A DNA stretch of 64,000 nucleotides from Orientallactaga sibirica (lineage: Eukaryota; Chordata; Mammalia; Rodentia; Dipodidae). The notes beneath the pieces are model-generated. The model was not told the origin of the DNA, did no database searches, and saw only the letters and a program-made list of their open reading frames with translations. The stretch lies in assembly GCA_036365145.1 (NCBI GenBank), contig JAEOAD010000888.1:4228501-4292500 (forward strand), given 5' to 3'. A program made the translations under genes and the position numbers. Shown piece by piece: positions 61,286 to 64,000 of this stretch. How positions within the stretch are numbered: the first letter of the stretch is position 1; each line of letters starts with the position of its first letter.

Positions 61286-61722
61286 GACCACCTCTTAAGC
61301 CCCAGAATCTGTGAGCAAGTTACTTTACATGGCAAAGGATTTTTGGATGGATTATATTCAGATGGTGGAAGATCCTCATATCTAAGTGAGCCAATATGAT
61401 CACCAGGGGCTTTTAAGAAGCAGGAGGGTCAGAGAAGGAGACAGAATGATAGAAGCGGAGACTGGAAGGGGCTGTGTGTTGCATTTGAAGAGGGAGGCAG
61501 GACCACAAGCTAAGGAATGCAGGAAACCTTGAGATGCTGGAAAAGACATGGAACCTGATCTCCCTGTCAGCACATGGAAGGAAGCAGCCCTGCAGACACC
61601 ATGACCTTAGCCAGTGACACTAATTTTGGACTGCTGACCTTCAGAATGATCACATAATACCATTATGTAGCACAAACCCACTTATTTTTGGTACCTTGTT
61701 ACAGCCATAGGAACAAATGTCA
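61286..61722 (+). mobile_element. MLT1-like LTR (ERVL-MaLR), ancient
   Basis: Follows the MLT1 order: 'gttactttacatggcaaagg', 'cagatggtggaagatcct', 'gagggaggcaggaccacaag', 'aaggaatgcaggaaacc', 'gcagccctgcagacaccatg', 'ttttggactgctgacctt', 'ggtaccttgttacagccata'. Diverged, as expected for a eutherian relic that predates rodents. Confidence 0.82.
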
Positions 61723-61829
61723 TACACTGCTGCACTGGCCCCACTCTTAGTACAAAAAATGCCTTTGGGTTCTCACATGGGCTTTCAAGTTCCACTCTGG
61801 TCTTTAGTCTCTTCCTTTGTTAAAAATAA

Positions 61830-61975
61830 AAAGCGGGCGTGGTGGCACATGCCTTTAATCCTAGCACTTGGGAGGCAGAGGTAGGAGGATCACCATGAGT
61901 TCAAGGACACCCTGAGACTACATAGTGAATTCCAGTCAGCCTGGACTAGAGTGAAATCCTACCTTAAAAATATCT
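61830..61975 (+). mobile_element. B1-like SINE, head shortened
   Basis: Starts 'agcgggcgtggtggcac'. The rest is complete. Confidence 0.92.
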
Positions 61976-61977
61976 GG

Positions 61978-62236
61978 GGGGCTGGAGAGATGGCTTAGTG
62001 GTTAAGGCACCTGCCTCCTAAGCCTAAGAACGCTGGTTCCAATCTCCAGCAGTTCCAATCTCCAGGTCCCACGTTTAGCCAGATGCAAAGTGACACAAGG
62101 GCGCAATGCTGCACTTGACCACAAGGGGGCGCACGCATCTGGATTTCCTGCACAGCAGCTGAGAGACTGCTGGCACGCCCATCTCTATCTGTCTTCCTCT
62201 CCCTCTCTGTCTCTCTCAAAAAAAAAAAACAAAACA
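61978..62236 (+). mobile_element. T2 SINE with internal duplication
   Basis: Carries the tandem 'gttccaatctccag' feature and 'accacaagggggcgcacgc'. Confidence 0.95.
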
Positions 62237-62418
62237 GCTGCACGTGGTGGTGCATGCCTTTAATCCCAGCATTTGGGAGGCAGAAATAAGAGGATCCCTG
62301 TGAGTTTGAGGCCACCCTCAGACTACATAGTGAATTCCACTTCAGCCTAGACTAGATAGTGAGACTCTACTTCAAAAAAAACAAAAATAAAAATAAAATA
62401 AAATAAAATAAAAATAAA
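62237..62418 (+). mobile_element. B1-like SINE
   Basis: Complete copy with an AAAAT tail. Confidence 0.92.
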
Positions 62419-62578
62419 AGCTGGCTGTGGTGGCACATGCCTTTAATCCCAGCACTCGGGAGGCAGAGGTAGGAGGATTGCCATGGGTTTGAGGCCACCC
62501 TGAGACTACATAGTTAATTCCAGGTCAGCCTGGACCAGAGTGAAACCCTAGCTTGAAAAACCTAAAAAATAAAAAAAA
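62419..62578 (+). mobile_element. B1-like SINE
   Basis: Complete copy of the 'gttaattccaggtcagcctg' subtype. Confidence 0.93.
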
Positions 62579-62580
62579 TA

Positions 62581-62748
62581 AGTCAGGCATGGTGGTGCAC
62601 ACCTTTAATCCCAGCACTTGGGAGGCAGAGGTAGGAGGATTGCTGTGAGTTCAAGGCCAGCCTGAGGCTACATAGTAAATTCCAGATCAGTCTGAGCTAC
62701 AGTGAAACCCTACCTCGAAAAACCAAAAAAATAAAAATAAATAAAAAT
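62581..62748 (+). mobile_element. B1-like SINE
   Basis: Complete copy in a run of B1 insertions. Confidence 0.93.
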
Positions 62749-62751
62749 AGT

Positions 62752-62990
62752 GGATTGGAGAGATGGCTTAGCAGTTAAGGTGCTTGCTGGCAAAGCCAAA
62801 GGATCCAGGTTTGATTGCCTAGTACACACATAAAGCCAAATGCACAAGGTGGTGCATGTGTCTGGAGTTCATTTTCAGTGGTTAGAGGTCCTGGTATGCC
62901 CATGCTCTTATCTGCCTCTTTTCCTCTTTATCTCTCAAATTAATTAATTAATTAATTAATTAAAATAAATATTTAAAAATAATAAAAACA
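62752..62990 (+). mobile_element. T1 SINE with (TTAA)n tail
   Basis: Complete copy. The tail at 62939-62963 is a TTAA microsatellite. Confidence 0.93.
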
Positions 62991-62993
62991 GTG

Positions 62994-63172
62994 GGGGCTG
63001 GGGAGATGGCTCAACAGTTAAAGGTACTAGTTTGTAAAGCCTGGCAACCTGGGTTCAATTTCCCAGTCACCATGTAAAACCAGATAGGTATTCCTTTCCA
63101 ACAGCAAGAGACCTTGGTGTACCCATTCTCTTTCTATAATACAAATAAATATATTAATTAGTTAAAAATAAA
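62994..63172 (+). mobile_element. T1 SINE, older
   Basis: 'ggggctggggagatggctca' to 'tataatacaaataaatat'. Confidence 0.88.
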
Positions 63173-63176
63173 AATC

Positions 63177-63354
63177 AGGCTGGAGAGATGGCTTAGTGGT
63201 TAAAGCGCTTGCCTGTGAAGCCTAAGGATCGATTCTCCATGTCCCACATAAGCCAGATGCAGAAGATGGCACATGTGTCTAGAGTTTTTTGCAGTGGTTG
63301 AAGGCCCTGGTGTGCCAATTCTCTCTCTCTCTCTGTCTCAAATAAAAATAAATT
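63177..63354 (+). mobile_element. T1 SINE
   Basis: Copy lacking about 12 bp between 'cctaagga' and 'tcgattctcc'. Confidence 0.92.
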
Positions 63355-63355
63355 T

Positions 63356-63521
63356 TAGCCAGGCGTTGTGGCACACACCTTTAATCCCAGCACTCGGGAG
63401 GCAGAGGTAGGAGGATCACTGTGAGTTCGAGGCCACCCTGAGACTACATAGTTAATTCCAGGTCAGCCTGGACCAGAGTGAGACCCTACCTTGCAAAACC
63501 AAAAAAAATAAATAAATAAAT
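63356..63521 (+). mobile_element. B1-like SINE
   Basis: Complete copy with an AAAT tail. Confidence 0.94.
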
Positions 63522-63700
63522 AAGCTGGGCGTGGTGGCGCATGCCTTTAATCCCAGCACTCGGGAGGCAGGGGTAGGAGGATCACCGAGAGTTCGAGGCC
63601 ACCTTGAGACTACATAGTTAATTCCAGGTCAGCCTGGACCTGAGTGAGACCCTACTTCACAAAACCAAAAATAAAAATAAAAAAAAAAAAAAAAATAAAG
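63522..63700 (+). mobile_element. B1-like SINE
   Basis: Complete copy with an A-rich tail. Confidence 0.94.
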
Positions 63701-63702
63701 TA

Positions 63703-63868
63703 AAAGCCGGGCATGGTGGCTCACGCTTTTAATCCCAGCACTCGGGAAGCAGAGGTAAGAGGATCGCCATGAGTTCGAGGCCACCTTGTGACTACATAGT
63801 GAATTCCAGGTCAGCCTGGGCTACAGTAAGACCCTACCTCAAATGCCCCCCCCAAAAAGGAAAGAAAC
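63703..63868 (+). mobile_element. B1-like SINE
   Basis: Complete copy with a C8 run at the tail start. Confidence 0.93.
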
Positions 63869-63870
63869 AA

Positions 63871-64000
63871 AGAGGCCGAGAGTGGTAGTGCACACCTTTA
63901 ATCCCAGCACTCAGGAGGCAGAGGCAGTATGATCACCAGGAGTTCGAGGCCACTCTAAGACTACATAGTGAATTCCAGATCAGCTTGAGTTAGAGTGAAA
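63871..64000 (+). mobile_element. B1-like SINE, cut by window end
   Basis: 'aggccgagagtggtagtgc' onward; the last few bases and tail lie outside the window. Confidence 0.92.

Noticed and set aside
1..64000. CRISPR arrays, operons, Shine-Dalgarno sites, bacterial IS elements
   Set aside because: Repeat content is eukaryotic (SINE, LINE, LTR, MIR). Regularly spaced repeats are minisatellites or SINE clusters.

Overview
This window is mammalian, rodent-type nuclear DNA and looks intergenic or intronic. I can support no intact protein-coding gene. Most of the sequence is layered retroelements. Three SINE types dominate. 'B1-like' means a 7SL-derived unit of about 140-150 bp with a Pol III B box near 'gttcgaggcc' and an A-rich tail. 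'T1' means a tRNA-derived unit with an A box in 'tggcttagcggttaagg', a B box 'ggttcgattcc', a tail of TCTC repeats, and a final (AATA)n. 'T2' means a longer relative whose head runs 'cctgctaagcctaag' and whose body holds 'cccacaagggggcgcac'. A 7SL-derived B1 points to Rodentia. The dominance of the two tRNA-headed families, with only a few mouse-style B1 or B4-like copies, argues against mouse or rat. A jerboa-like or other non-murid rodent is my best guess, from general knowledge only. Older mammalian repeats (MIR, one MLT1-type LTR, a MER5A-like MITE) fit a eutherian genome.

Layout. 1-8.6 kb: SINEs, MIRs, a 46-bp minisatellite (4.13-5.25 kb) and a repeat-poor stretch (5.25-7.47 kb). 8.6-12.2 kb: a LINE-1 with internal deletions, riddled with SINEs and containing a second, tiny LINE-1 insertion. 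12.2-21 kb: dense SINEs around one unique stretch (16.94-17.94 kb). 21.07-21.48 kb: a solo LTR inside a B1. 22.0-27.9 kb: a mosaic provirus flanked by a 6-bp target duplication. It has two LTR types, two primer-binding sites (Lys-like and elongator-Met), a betaretrovirus-like integrase remnant and a gammaretrovirus-like envelope TM remnant. 28.1-32.9 kb: a second, class I provirus with a His-type primer-binding site, remnants of gag, protease and env TM, no visible RT or integrase, and a truncated 3' LTR. 34.8-44.4 kb: two more LINE-1 copies with nested SINEs and two solo LTRs. 45.2-45.6 kb: another solo LTR. 46.75 kb: a U6 snRNA copy. 49.6-50.8 kb: a repeat-poor stretch with a CpG island, GC boxes, an ETS site and a possible splice donor, which is the only candidate host promoter. 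51-64 kb: SINEs, a 300-bp GGAAA tract, two unique stretches, a MER5A-like relic and an MLT1-like LTR.

No gene set works together here. The structure is a record of insertion order. MIR, MLT1 and MER5A relics are oldest. LINE-1 and LTR elements landed next. SINEs interrupt nearly everything, often with readable 10-15 bp target duplications made by LINE-1 machinery. All retroviral and LINE-1 reading frames visible here are broken. Boundaries of older SINEs are accurate to roughly 5-15 bp. Duplications and LTR ends quoted to the base were read directly.
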